46,887 nt of DNA. It comes from Acanthaster planci (taxonomy: Eukaryota > Echinodermata > Asteroidea > Valvatida > Acanthasteridae). Position 1 is the stretch's first letter, and each line of letters opens with the position of its first letter. The stretch covers positions 75,470 to 122,356 of the forward strand of contig NW_019091712.1 in the NCBI RefSeq assembly GCF_001949145.1. Direction: 5' to 3'. Shown here one piece after another: positions 1 to 9,815 of the stretch. The notes under the pieces were generated by a model that saw only the letters and a program-made list of their open reading frames with translations, made no database searches and was not told the origin of the DNA. A program made the position numbers and the translations under genes.

Positions 1-1342
1 AATTTCTGCAAAACTGTTGAATATTACAAAATAATCGATCAACTTTGAACTCCCTTAAGTGGGTAAGAAGTTATACCTGGAGTTCTGCAGCTAAGACTCT
101 GGCCATTTACAAAGTTAGTGAATTAAAGCGCTAAAAAGTTTACTCTAAGGTATAATTGACTGGGGAATCCCCCGCACCAGCTATCTTTGTACTGAAGTAA
201 AGGTTATCTCCCACAAACAAACAAGAAAGTGCAGTGTGTTTTACACAGTCCAAAAGAAACATTTACTTCCCGGAGTGCCGTGCTTTTCTTCACCCTTTTC
301 CGTGTGACGAGAGCAAGCAAATATCCGCATCGCACAGGGAAATATAAAAGATTGAGTAAACTTCTTGTGCAGGACAATGACACACGAAGTTTACTTGAGT
401 TGATCAGAGGTGCACCACACTTCCTTTCTTTCTCTCTTTCGTTTTGAACAAACGCGAGGTTTTGTTCATTCTCGTCACCGCCTCCCCCCCCCGTCGAAAT
501 GTTAGGGGGAGTCGGTGGCCTGTTAGGACGCGCCAATCTCAAAATATTGGAATCAAATTAGTAAGCGAGAGTACAAATATGGATCACCGTTTGTTAGTTT
601 ATGAAGTAGGCAGATGGGCAAGATTTCTTCTTAAACTTGTGTGAGTGAATTCTGGCTATACACAGTTTAAACAGAAAAGCCGCGGAAATGAACAGTCTTC
701 TTGAAAGCACATCACGTCGTGTGCCTGGAAGAAGGACGTACGCCCTTTCGCTGGGAAGCATGATCACTGAAAAAAAATTTCCCGGCAAAAGGACGTAGTA
801 TGCAACTGTTTTATTTTAATCATGATAATGATTTCTTTGCAAAACGTTATTAAAAAATCTCCCAAGTCCTTTAATATGTTGTTCAAAAGTGTTTTTTTTG
901 TACAGCTTGTGTTGATTTTGTAGTAAATTTTATCCGTTTTTACTTAATAAAGAGAGTGTATTTCTTAAGCCCTTTTGCCGGGAACAGTTTTTCTGCTGTG
1001 ATCAAGCTTCGCGACAAAAAAGCGTAGGGCCTAAGATTTTGCCGACCACACAACACAAAAGGTTTCTATTGCAAGCTATGAGCGGCAGCTTCGGAAACTT
1101 AAAATCATTATGTAAACGCTGCACAATTCAATTAGATTAACACAAGAGGGCAGTCAAATAGTTCTTTCAGAGGGATAGTAAACTGAACATTGTACGTCCT
1201 ATGTAAACTTCATTTCATGAAGCCTCCAGTAGAAGAAATTGCGCTGGATACGCGCTAAGGAATAGGAATTTTAAAATCGAGATTGTAACATACTTTACAT
1301 GCAGTAGTTTGAATATATTATTTCTGTACTGTGTTATTGCAG
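1..1342. other. Intron upstream of the first visible JmjC exon
   Basis: No coding exon that I can support. The next exon starts in the middle of a Trp codon, so at least one upstream exon lies outside the window. A short inverted pair (cccggcaaaagg near 778 and ccttttgccggg near 971) may mark a small decayed transposon. The open frames here are short and have no recognisable domain. Confidence 0.5.
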
Positions 1343-1549
1343 GATTCATCAGGTGAATTCGTATGGAAGTAACGTCGCCGTCAACATGTGGTGGAATCAC
1401 CAGGCCTACGTTGTACCAACCCCGGAGTCCTGCGGAAGGCCCGACCCAGGGCTCTCGCTGGCTGATGTTCGCTTCTATTTCCACGAACAGCCAGACGCTT
1501 ACAAAGAGGGCGATCTCCATCCGGAACTGGCTTTCGTTCAGTACCCATC
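1343..1549 (+). CDS. JmjC gene exon: C-terminal part of the JmjC/cupin_8 barrel
   Basis: Acceptor ttattgcag, donor gtaagt. It starts in phase 2 (the single G completes a TGG Trp codon in the WIHQV motif) and ends in phase 2. It contains the last iron-ligand His and the beta strand SNVAVNMWWNHQ. After that comes a Pro/Asp-rich stretch ending in LAFVQYPS. The following intron (358 bp) shows nothing I recognise. Confidence 0.82.
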
Positions 1550-4000
1550 GTAAGTTGCATGATTTCAAATGAATGGGTAACATGCAGCGCTGATAAAGCG
1601 CTTTATATCCCTAAAAGGGGTTTCCCAGGGTTTCATAAATGTCACCCCTGGTCACTGGGCCATGAGATTTTTTTCTACAGCAGCTCAATAGAAGCATGCA
1701 TGCTCTATACCATCACAAATTTGAGGAGAGAAGCAGTAATTTTTTGCTGAAGAGTCTTGCCTAAGACACCTTCACAATGATACCCATAATTATTGGGTCA
1801 GAAGCAACATACACCATCGCACGTGAGTGAACGCCAAACCGCTTATCATCATTGCACATCGAAATAGTTGGGAGCGGTTACTTGAATTTTATTGTCGTTG
1901 TTTTCAGCGCAAGTTTGACGGCATTTATGGTCGAAGAAGAGATGGAGTCATTGACAGAGCGGCAATTTCTTGAATTCATGGACATGGTAATCCACAGAAT
2001 ACTTGATTGCATGTAGTAAAGTTTGTTTTTTGCTTTCATTAACACGGCGTTTACTCAAAATGGCAGACTTATTGTAGTCTTTACGTGGCAAATGTCGCAC
2101 TTGAGATCTCCGATTGCGAAAATAGTCATCGTCTTACTGTTATTTAACAGTGTTAGTCGATAGTCGATACCGTTGTATCCCGGCTCAAGTAAAGCATTCG
2201 AGCAAAGGGAAACCTAAAAACAATGCAGGATGATAGCTTTTCATTAAAAGATTTGCTAAAATGACGATACAGTTTGTCAAATTGACAAGATGAACCATGC
2301 CTTCTCCGTACGATTCATTGTATTGTCAAAATGCAGAAGCAGATGGGGGGCCCACCCTTGCAGCAATTACAACATAAAATATTGTTAAGAAATAAAATGT
2401 AGAACAATTCCAGTAATAGCAAAAGAAGGTGGCATCCTATAAGGGTTCTAATATGCATTAGGGGGCCTACTTATGTGTCAACATGTCCCTAACAATCGAA
2501 CATAAGAGAAATCAGACGGGCTTGACACCCCCCCCCAAAAAAATTCCTAGATCCCATCATTTAGGAATTGAGAATTACGTAGAAGAAATTCAAAAATGAT
2601 GTTTGTGTTTCAGTTACTGGCAGTAAAGCCAACACTGCTGACTGGTTTCGTAGACCTGTCTTTCTCTGAGTGACTTGCCTTGTACGGTTGGCTGTACAAT
2701 CAGGCCATTGAAAGCCATTTGGTAGCGGCTATTCAATCATTCACCACAGACGCACGTGTTAGCCCTAGCCACGGTCGACACATTTCAGACACGGCCTTTG
2801 ACATTCTCCCTTCTCAACTTTCCCACTCTTTAGATACTGCCCGGGTTGGACCACAGTAACATCTGGACTGAAGAGGCTTTGAATCTTACACATCAGGTAA
2901 CCTGCACTGCTCCATCGCGCTTGAAACTTGGGTGACATGCAGTTCTACTGACTACAAGCTAATTCAATCAATGTCCAATAATGTTTATCAGAAGATTTCC
3001 AAGGCTTTTCACTGAAATTCCACAAAGGATTTTAAGACTAAGACTAGGAATAGCCGATCAGGAGTTGAAAGCGACTGAATTTTTTCAAGTCACGTGATAT
3101 AAGTGGTCTACTTGTTTGTTATTGGTGGCAGGCCGAGTGCGACGAGAAAGCCACTCCCTTTCGTGTTTACCTCCACCTGTCTCTGAAATCTGCTTTGTTA
3201 AAACCATAACAAGAATTTGTTTTCCGTGTGGCAGATATTCAAGATTCTTGATATCGATGGCAATGGGGAGATAACATTACAGGACGCGGAGGAGTTTCCC
3301 AGGGATGTCAACGAGGTTGGAGTTCAACATATTTCCCCCAAACCTTTGCATGCTTCAAATACAAACAGAGGAATGACTAGACCAATATCTAAGGGGCAAT
3401 GGAAACAGAAAATGGTCGCTCAAATCGTTCGAAGTGACAGGCTACCTGTCCAAATCCACGTGATTACCTCTCGCCCATAACACTGCCGAGTATGTCAATT
3501 TGCCGCTGGTAAAAAGTTGGTACACGAAACACTGAGACACAAACTTCAACGCCTCGGCACTAAGCTGTATTAGTTTTTGTAACTCAGAAGTTCAGACTTT
3601 TATTTTTACTTTGAAAGAACTTGTCAGAGCGAAAAACCGACCTCGATTTGACTCTTCTTCTTTTGTGATCTTCCCTCCAGCTTAACCTCTTTTTCATCAA
3701 CCTCGGACAGAAGATGATGGTCTTGTGCGACATCGTTGACGGTCAGATTTCAAAGCAAAAAGAGGTAGGACTCCCGACTGGTTCCTGTGCGAATCGATGA
3801 TACGCAGTTATTATCAATGGAATTTCATTCACGGGGTTACAGTGCATGGCATTGATTCTGTTTAAATGTTATTCTTGCAGGAGACTTTGAAGAGGTTACA
3901 GAGAGACAAAGTCCAAGATGCTGACAAGCCATTTCGTGAACCTAGCAGCAAGATCAGACAGATGAACGATCGAATTTCTGTGCCTAAACAGGAATTGTAA
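1343..4000 (+). CDS. JmjC/cupin_8-type oxygenase with C-terminal EF-hand (3' part of gene)
   Basis: Gene model joining six exons: 1343-1549, 1908-1986, 2834-2896, 3235-3315, 3681-3764 and 3881-4000 (stop TAA). All introns are GT-AG and the phases connect without a break. The first exon holds the end of a JmjC/cupin_8 barrel: WIHQVNSYGSNVAVNMWW, where the His after Trp-Ile fits the distal Fe(II) ligand (compare FHHV...AVNFWY in JMJD7-like proteins). The other iron ligands (HxD) would lie upstream of the window. The tail then carries an EF-hand loop, DIDGNGEITLQD, with Asp/Asn at the calcium positions, and a basic, Gln-rich C-terminus. By family this would be a 2-oxoglutarate and Fe(II) dependent hydroxylase; substrate unknown. 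The EF-hand tail is unusual for the family. I do not recognise a named orthologue. Confidence 0.8.
1908..1986 (+). CDS. JmjC gene exon: acidic helical linker
   Basis: Acceptor ttttcag, donor gtaatc. One base completes the Ser codon from the previous exon, then 26 codons follow. It encodes an acidic, probably helical stretch (MVEEEMESLTERQFLEFMDM) resembling the entry helix of an EF-hand pair. Ends in phase 0. The next intron (847 bp) holds only a short poly-C run near 2529. Confidence 0.78.
2834..2896 (+). CDS. JmjC gene exon: short linker
   Basis: A 63-bp phase 0-0 exon (21 codons) with acceptor ctctttag and donor gtaacc. It encodes ILPGLDHSNIWTEEALNLTH plus Gln. It may be a weak, loop-less EF-hand partner of the next exon; that is inference. 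The following intron is 338 bp and looks empty. Confidence 0.72.
3235..3315 (+). CDS. JmjC gene exon: EF-hand calcium-binding loop
   Basis: An 81-bp phase 0-0 exon with acceptor gtggcag and donor gttgga. It encodes IFKILDIDGNGEITLQDAEE, a nearly canonical EF-hand: incoming helix, then loop positions 1 Asp, 3 Asp, 5 Asn, 6 Gly, 8 Ile and 12 Asp. The frame stays open past the donor to 3480, but the next exon matches in phase 0 and has a duplicated counterpart at 9595, so splicing is preferred over read-through. Confidence 0.82.
3681..3764 (+). CDS. JmjC gene exon 5 (functional version)
   Basis: An 84-bp phase 0-0 exon with acceptor ccctccag and donor gtagga. It encodes LNLFFINLGQKMMVLCDIVD and a basic end, QISKQKE. 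The amphipathic helix with a terminal Asp-Gly looks like a degenerate second EF-hand. A same-length copy at 9595-9678 carries a stop codon, which independently supports these exon limits. Confidence 0.8.
3881..4000 (+). CDS. JmjC gene terminal exon
   Basis: Acceptor attcttgcag; 39 codons and TAA. The peptide is basic and polar (ETLKRLQRDK..., ending SVPKQEL). It has no membrane segment and does not end in a classical KDEL signal, although the last residues KQEL are similar to one; this is only a hint of ER retention. I saw no AATAAA within the first few hundred bases downstream. Confidence 0.75.
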   Translation, partial: ETLKRLQRDKVQDADKPFREPSSKIRQMNDRISVPKQEL

Positions 4001-6188
4001 TGATCAGTTTTTCAAAACAAAAATGAAATTTTGAGAAAATGTTTAACGATATAATTTCCTTCTAACGGATACTCTTTCTATGGATTGACTTTGAAAGGAA
4101 ATTACTTTAAAACATAAGTTCATATACGATAATGGAAATAATAGTTGTTCATTGTTTTGAGGCTATAAACATGGCTACAAGAGCTGTTTTTCTTTCCGTT
4201 CATGTTCTACACTTTACTTGCCCTTCTTTTCAAGCTCTATAGAATATTTCTGTAGCCTTAACGTACAAATATACGGTATCACAGATGAAACTTTCTTTTC
4301 ATCGTAAGGCAATATATCTTATTCTCACAACAATCGTTTTGCTGGCTTATTCAATTATCATGTTAATGTTTACATTATGAATATTTGTATAAGGACAGCG
4401 TTTCCCGTCTTTTTAAACACTTTCAGTTTTGATAATATGCAGCGCTGACAATTTATAGTACTCCTACCTATTCGACAGTCAGATCACGGCATGTTGCAAT
4501 TATACCCAGGAATGGTTCCACACAGCGGAAAGTGTGTTGAGAGATGGCGCTATTCACGGTAATAGATCGCGGCTCTTCCTTTTCATTTGATTGGACAAAA
4601 GTTGCGTGGGGCAGGGGTGAGCGCACTGTTGTCTTTGCTGAGAGCCGAACTCAGAGCAAAAACAAATTAAAATTGAGGATCCGGGTTTGGCTAAAGATGC
4701 GAAGTCTAAGCGTTTAGTTTTCTTTTCATGACAACCACAAACGTTGTCTTGTTCCATCTTCCAGCCTATTCTGAATTAACAGAGATTTGTCGGAATACAG
4801 TTTGCAGTGAATTTGCTCAGGAAAAGTTATACCGGTATTGTACTAACAACACGAAGTACCAGCCTTTCCCACATCCCTAACTAGTACTGTAATTTTTATA
4901 TGTAAGTGGCCTTCATAGTTCTCGTTTAGATCTGAAATTCCAATTCACTCCAAGAACTCTTTCGTGAGTTTGCTTTTAGTAGGAAGGGAAACTGTACGAC
5001 AAGAAAAGAAGAATCCCGGAAACTTAGCAACTAGTTTGTGAAGGTTTTTAATAATTGTGAGCACGACCGCACTCAAAAACCCTCACTCAGGGACACCCCA
5101 AGCCAACTCCGCGGCCCAGAGCTAGAGGTGGCCCTGTCCCTGAATATTGTCTGAATTTCTCGCGCCCAAACCTGTGTGATTTGCTCGTGCAGTCTCGGGT
5201 AAACACGACACCTGAGGGGAAAACGCAGACCATGTTGTTTTACTTGCCGCTGGCCAGTCAAGCACAATGTTTGAAACGTTAATCAAAAGTGGTTTACCTC
5301 GTCTTTGTACAAGAAGGAGGAAGTGTGTGTGTTCTAATGACACTTGGTACCGCTGGTACATACTAAATCACAACATTTGTTGAGAGAATTAAAGTTATGA
5401 CGTCTGTGCTTACTTTTATTTGATTTCTTGTGCCAATAAAGAAGTGATCAACAAATTCCTTGAAAACACACCTTTATGTACCATTTAACCCAATTTTCAA
5501 TTACGAGTTTTCATCGTGAGGGTATTTTAAGGCAATTCGTTTTTAATTGTTGGCAATTCTTCATGAGCTGAAAAGTATAATCCTGACAAAAAGGGGTTAA
5601 TTACAGCTATTACAATGGATGGCTTGGGAATTATCTCTGTGATCTTCGTTGTGAGAGTCACGGAGTGGCTAGGTTGGTGTTTTTATAAAGCTGTGCGGAT
5701 TCTAAATCGGAATCACCAGAAATATATATATTCCATGCATGAAATGGGGGATTGCTGGTAGTTGAACGATTAAAAAAAACAACTCAGCAGTACCCGGAAT
5801 TGCAGGGAAAAAAGCTCCGTAACAAACAGGTGCTGGGACCGAGAGATTTCTGTACTTCAATACCGTTGAAGATTGGCCATTTCGCCCAGACAAGATTGCC
5901 CGAGAGGACCCACCGCTCTGGAGTTCCCCATTCCTTGGCTGATTACAACATTCATGACGTCATGCTTCCGTTTTCGGTCACCGCTTTTCATCACGGTTCA
6001 TGTCGAGAGGTCGATCACCATTGCAAGTTCATTCCTGATTGGTGCATCATCACCCTCAACCAACTCTGAATTACGCCCCCAAATGGTTTGCTTTATAGGG
6101 CCATGCGTGAGTGGGCGGAGTCAGACCACTTGGTGATTATGTTAAAAACGGAGCACAGGGCAAGTTCACTTCACAACCAGACTTCAAG
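4001..6188. other. Intergenic region and 5' flank of gene 1
   Basis: No coding exon found. Much of it recurs in unit B, including the stretch at 5120-5400 (shared with 15870-16150), so it predates the duplication. An AATAAA lies at 5435-5440 with no assigned transcript. The last 600 bp are the likely promoter and leader of gene 1. The open frames on the minus strand here are not conserved as proteins between the two copies. Confidence 0.5.
5955..5962. promoter_or_regulatory. CRE-like palindrome upstream of gene 1
   Basis: A perfect TGACGTCA palindrome 227 bp before the gene 1 ATG. The same octamer lies upstream of gene 2 (16734-16741) in aligned sequence. A CREB/ATF site kept in both diverged copies is plausible, but transcription start sites are unknown. 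Confidence 0.35.
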
Positions 6189-6258
6189 ATGGCAGCGAAG
6201 ACAAGTGTTCGTGCTTCCGTCATCCTGTTTTGGATGCTACTGTCTCTCCCAGCATCGG
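6189..6258 (+). CDS. Gene 1 exon 1: signal peptide
   Basis: ATG in good context (A at -3, G at +4) with an in-frame stop shortly upstream (TGA at about 6108). It encodes MAAKTSVRASVILFWMLLSL followed by PAS and the first base of the next codon: a basic n-region, a hydrophobic core and a small-residue cleavage region. Donor gtaggt, phase 1. The 5' UTR boundary is unknown. The next intron (251 bp) looks empty. Confidence 0.82.
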
Positions 6259-9138
6259 GTAGGTTTTTCAACGCGTACACTGGTCATGATGGCTGGAGGT
6301 GACTGCATAATCTACGACCGTTGTGCAGGCCTGTAAAGTCCTAGGCAACATAAGAAATTTGTACACTAATATCCAAAATACAGCACGTTCTTTGATTGAC
6401 AGATGCATATGGAGGGTGTCATCCTCCAAGCGGCAATGCCACTGTGACTGCTAAAATGAAGCACATGTGATTTTAAAACGTGTACTCGTATTTTTTTCCA
6501 ACTTTTCAGATGCGTGCCGTGGGGGTCGTGGAGGCGGCAGTAAGTACCTCTACCAACTTCGTTTCCAAGGCGTTCAGCAGTGTGCCCCTAAGTTTACCCG
6601 CTCCCCCGTACACCCATTTACTTTTTGCACTCACACGTTAATCAGTAATCAACGTTAGTCAGTCGGCTCTGCGACGTCTGGTGTACACTTTAAAAAACGT
6701 TGGTCAAAACAGTGTTGGGCATTTGTTATTTGCCCGACCTTGGTTAAAGCTACCACATTGTTGGTTAATTTTCCGTCACTGTTGGTCAAACATTGACCAA
6801 ATATTGGGAAGAATTTGCCCAAAGGTTGCCAAGTTGATATTTTTACCAACATTGGGCAAAATATCAACCCAAAATTGACCAACCTTTTTACATTGTAGAC
6901 TAATCTAGCGATCAGAATTAGAAGCCATAATAATACTGCGGGGCAATCCTCCTCGCAAGGCGTGTAATTGGTACTCACGCTCGAAGATGATCCGTGCCTG
7001 AGTGTACGTGCGACATGCTTTGTAAAACCCTCCTAAATGTTGGCGCGCGTTACATGCCTCCTCAACCGATAAGCCAAAAGAACGCATGCGCCAAGTTTAA
7101 AAATGCCTGTGTGGGTGCAGCTCCGGCGTATTTTTGGCGTCTCCTCGGATCTATGTGGTCCCACATGCAAGCAAGCGCGTACGACGAGCGTAGCCAGCTG
7201 CAACAAAAGACAGATCAGTGGCTGCAACATGCAGTGAAACTATCCTGCTCACAAGTGTGAAGTCGTTGTAACTTAAACCACGCCCACTCAGGCAAGGAGC
7301 CTTTGTATTAAGTGCTGGCTTCCCATTGATTGGTCGGGTACATTTTCAATACAACAAGTATTTTTCTGACGTTTCTGTTAGTTCCAGCCGTTGACGGATA
7401 TTAAACCTACCGTTGGTTACCCTTTTACTGTTTACATAGCTTCATGCAGGCGACCGCCAACCTTAGTGCGTGGAACTTGCCCCTGGACTATAACAGTGTA
7501 TGCAGGCCCTCTGTCATCGAGTGCGAATGCTCGATGGTCTGAACCGAGAGCAAGAACTGAAGACACCCATTGTGGTCCCGTTAGGTGAGTACCAGTTTTC
7601 CCTGTGTCTAACGTTATAATTACCCAGATTTAGTGTGGAAATATCAAAAAATGATGGAAGAGAAAGTAAAGTGAAGGGCTCGCCCATCTATTTCGGAGCT
7701 TTCTCATTGGCATATTTGAGTAAGTTTCAGAAAGGCTTTGTAATATATCCTTGCTTTGAGAAATGTTATAAAAGGGTTGACAGAATTACAGTGAAAACGT
7801 TACTGAACTTTTCTCCATCAGTCACGTTACACTTGCAGCACTTACCCCGGCCTCCTGTACGCGCATGCGTAAGCGGCCAAATTAGTGAGAGCTGCCTGGT
7901 CATTAGTTTTTCTTCAAAGATGTCGGAAAGCAGGCGACCTGCTGACAGACGTCAAACGACTCTGGCAGTCGGTTTGGAAGTTGGATTTTGATGACGGCTG
8001 ACGATAGAACGGCAACACACTTTCGGTTCTAAGACCACGGGCTATAACCTAGGCCTTCGTCGACACTTGGTTTTGCTGTTTGAGCTCGACATGCTAAACA
8101 GCAAAAGATTTGTGTTTAGTCCAGACATCTGGCGTTTCATTTGCAGAGTTCTGAGAGAGGATGGCGGCCCAATCAATGGTGGCTACTTCGATGCTAGTCA
8201 ATCACCTTACTACATCAGATACTCAGCCACAGATGCAAAAAATAACAGGCAACCCAACTTGTGTTCATTCATAGTCATTGTGAGGAGTAAGTACTGAATA
8301 TTCTTACCTCATCTACCATTTTTACATTATTACGAAAAATAATATCAGTGGTAATTTTGCACGATGCTCGTTCAAGCCCGTAGAATTTGTTTGTGAGAGG
8401 GGTCTTAGTTTAGGTAACTTGGGCCCTACTTATGTATAAATCGGAGAACATGAAAATGACTATTGTGCCAATGATATTTTAGCCTAATTGCTTTGTACAT
8501 GCCTATAGGTGGCAATAATTTGGTCTGTGATCGTCAGGTATGAGAGTTAGAGTACCACAGAATGGGAATAAGATTATGAAACTGGGAAGTTATTAAAACC
8601 AGCTGGTAGTTTACCATCTGATGAAACTGAATACCGTCCATAATGGCAGGCTATTGACCAATAGAAATGGGTAAACTGTCTGAGGTTTAATTTATGAATG
8701 GTATAGCTGTTATCTGAGAATATTTTTTTATTCAAAAGGTTTAACATCAAAAAGGGAAACTTCTTGGATTTCTTTATTTTTAGGGAGAAACCGACCGGGC
8801 CTATATAGGAAAATGTATTGAAAAAAACACAGAGTTTGGGGGATCTGACGGAAGGTGGTTCAATGCTTTAATGATTACTTAATGGCTTTGCTTATATTAG
8901 CAAAACTACGTAGTACACAGCCAGATGTCATTGTTGTACTCATGTTTCTGCTCCCCTTTAGTAAAGAGATGTGGGCCACACCCCCCAGTGACTCGGGGTT
9001 TGGTTTCCTGTTCTCATCAGGACCAGTACGGCTCACAGTGTAACATCACCTGTTCACCTGGTTACTTCATTCAAGGATCAGGCACTCGAACCTGCCAAGC
9101 AAATGCAACGTGGTCTGGCCTTCCACCCAGATGCACAG
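6189..9138 (+). CDS. Gene 1: duplicated 5' cassette (signal peptide, HYR, sushi), no 3' end found
   Basis: Gene model joining 6189-6258, 6510-6539, 7440-7584, 8147-8286 and 8962-9138. All five exons are open, have GT-AG borders and connect in phase. The product would be a 24-residue signal peptide, a DACRGGRGGG microexon, one HYR domain and one six-Cys sushi domain. It then ends at a good donor (gtaaga) with no further exon before the duplication junction near 9.53 kb. It may be an alternative promoter and N-terminus spliced to gene 2's tail, since the last donor is phase 1 like nearly all gene 2 acceptors, or a fragment. In the sushi exon I count 16 of 58 residues different from gene 2 against about six silent codon differences. 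That gives no sign of strong purifying selection, although all six cysteines are kept. Confidence 0.7.
6510..6539 (+). CDS. Gene 1 exon 2: glycine-rich microexon
   Basis: A 30-bp phase 1-1 exon, acceptor acttttcag, donor gtaagt, encoding DACRGGRGGG with a shared last codon. The counterpart in gene 2 (18197-18229) has one more Gly codon and the same splice sites. It probably forms a flexible N-terminus of the mature protein with one free or paired Cys. Confidence 0.78.
6681..6900. mobile_element. Short inverted-repeat transposon (MITE) in gene 1 intron 2
   Basis: Ends are inverted: gtgtacactttaaaaaacgt at the left matches the reverse complement of the right end (ggttggtc...gtagac, about 27 bp). 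The interior is packed with TTGGTCAA, TTGGGCA and TTGCCC motifs in both orientations. It is missing from the matching place in unit B (about 18360-18400), so it probably arrived after the duplication. The frames it contains are not genes. Confidence 0.65.
7440..7584 (+). CDS. Gene 1 exon 3: first half of HYR domain
   Basis: Acceptor tttacatag, donor gtgagt; starts in phase 1 and ends in phase 2. It encodes RRPPTLVRGTCPWTITVYAG and then ARWSEPRA, which fits the HYR start (PPT..CP..ITV, then V.WSEP.A). It is one codon shorter than the gene 2 version. The upstream intron from 6540 contains only the MITE; the downstream intron (562 bp) has an open but unconserved frame at 7635-7991. Confidence 0.83.
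8147..8286 (+). CDS. Gene 1 exon 4: second half of HYR domain
   Basis: Acceptor tttgcag, donor gtaagt. One base completes the Arg codon; ends in phase 1. It encodes the HYR back half: GGYFDASQSPYYIRYSATDA, then the closing strand LCSFIVIVR. Ten of 46 residues differ from the gene 2 copy. The next intron (8287-8961) aligns with gene 2 intron 4 from about 8510 onward. Confidence 0.84.
8962..9138 (+). CDS. Gene 1 exon 5: sushi (CCP) domain
   Basis: Acceptor ccctttag, donor gtaaga, phase 1-1, 177 bp. It has six cysteines: KRCG, VSCS, SQCN, ITCS, RTCQ, PRCT, with Trp between the fifth and sixth (ATWSG). Six-Cys sushi domains occur in selectins, SRPX and SVEP1. This is the last exon I can assign to gene 1. 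Confidence 0.85.
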
Positions 9139-9199
9139 GTAAGAGAAAAAAGTCAAATGGTTTGTTCAGTTTTTAGCAAAACAGTTTTGGGCGGACAGG

Positions 9200-9520
9200 C
9201 TCTTGACTAACAGGAATGGGTAGATCGTCTGAGATGTAATCATTTTGTGAATGTTTAGTGAATGCCTGAGAACATGTGTGTGTGTGTGTTTTTTTTAAAG
9301 GAAAATTTATGGATTTCTCTATTGTAGGGGAAAGCTGATTAGACCTAAATTGGAAGATGTATTGAAAATTTACAAAGAAATCACAGAGTTTGGGAGATCT
9401 GAACATAAATGGTTCAGTAAAAGCTTTAACCAGTTTCCTACTTTTGAATTGATTTGCTTGTCTCGTCAAACTTACATAGCCAGATCATGATGTCATTTTT
9501 GTATATTAGCTTGATATTTA
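9200..9520 (+). repeat. Extra partial copy of the intron that precedes the sushi exon
   Basis: From 9205 the sequence repeats 8650-8945 (aggaatgggtagatcgtctg onward), the intron upstream of gene 1 exon 5, and also matches 26560-26870 in gene 2. It includes a short GT run at 9277. It stops near 9.52 kb, where JmjC-intron-like sequence begins; this is the visible joint between units A and B. No second sushi exon follows. Confidence 0.72.
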
Positions 9521-9594
9521 CTTCAAAAGAAATTTTCCTGAGAGTGAAACTCACTATGGTTTGACACTTCTTCCTCTTGTGATCTTCCCTCCAG

Positions 9595-9678
9595 TTTAAC
9601 CTCTTTTTCAACAACCTTGGACAGAAGATGATGGTCTTGTGCAACATCTTTGATGGTTAGATTTCAAGGCACACAGAG
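9595..9678 (+). pseudogene. Dead copy of JmjC/EF-hand gene exon 5
   Basis: Same length (84 bp) and same acceptor (ccctccag) and donor (gtagga) as 3681-3764, but codon 22 is TAG (9658-9660) where the functional exon has CAG. Several replacements are present, for example Ile to Asn and Asp to Asn. Flanking intron sequence also matches. No other exon of the JmjC gene is found around it, so it cannot make the protein tail. Confidence 0.85.
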
Positions 9679-9777
9679 GTAGGAATCCCGACTGGTTCCT
9701 GTCATACCTGCTGTGCGAATCGATGAATCAATAATTATTATCAATATAGTTTCATTTATGAGTTTTGCCTTTCATCT

Positions 9778-9815
9778 GTGGCAACCTCTTGGTGGCGCAC
9801 TTTGTTATGGACGTC
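9778..9815. mobile_element. Fragment of the GCGCCTCCAAGAG inverted-repeat family
   Basis: Contains gtggcaacctcttggtggcg followed by cacttt, which matches one terminal repeat of the element at 10682. Only one end remains. It sits where the last JmjC exon of unit B would be expected. Confidence 0.5.

Larger units (their letters stand above)
3650..9520 (+). repeat. Tandem duplication unit A
   Basis: This segment runs from the intron before JmjC exon 5, through the intergenic region, to the 5' cassette of gene 1. It matches unit B (9545-27095) in order and orientation. Matching blocks include 3651-3830 with 9575-9760, 4030-4440 with 9870-10235, 4490-4590 with 14090-14165, 5120-5400 with 15870-16150, 5600-6260 with 16350-16970, the exons 6510, 7440, 8147 and 8962 with 18197, 23542, 25708 and 26915, and intron 8520-8960 with 26435-26914. 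Copies are clearly diverged and have different insertions. Confidence 0.85.

Noticed and set aside
3217-3480. Read-through of the EF-hand exon to a stop at 3480 as a terminal exon
   Set aside because: A good donor lies at 3316, and the downstream exons connect in phase; one of them is conserved in the duplicate.
5073-5361. Minus-strand open frames in the JmjC-gene 1 spacer, with similar ones at 15660-15958
   Set aside because: They lie in a duplicated non-coding block; the protein sequences do not align frame for frame between the copies.
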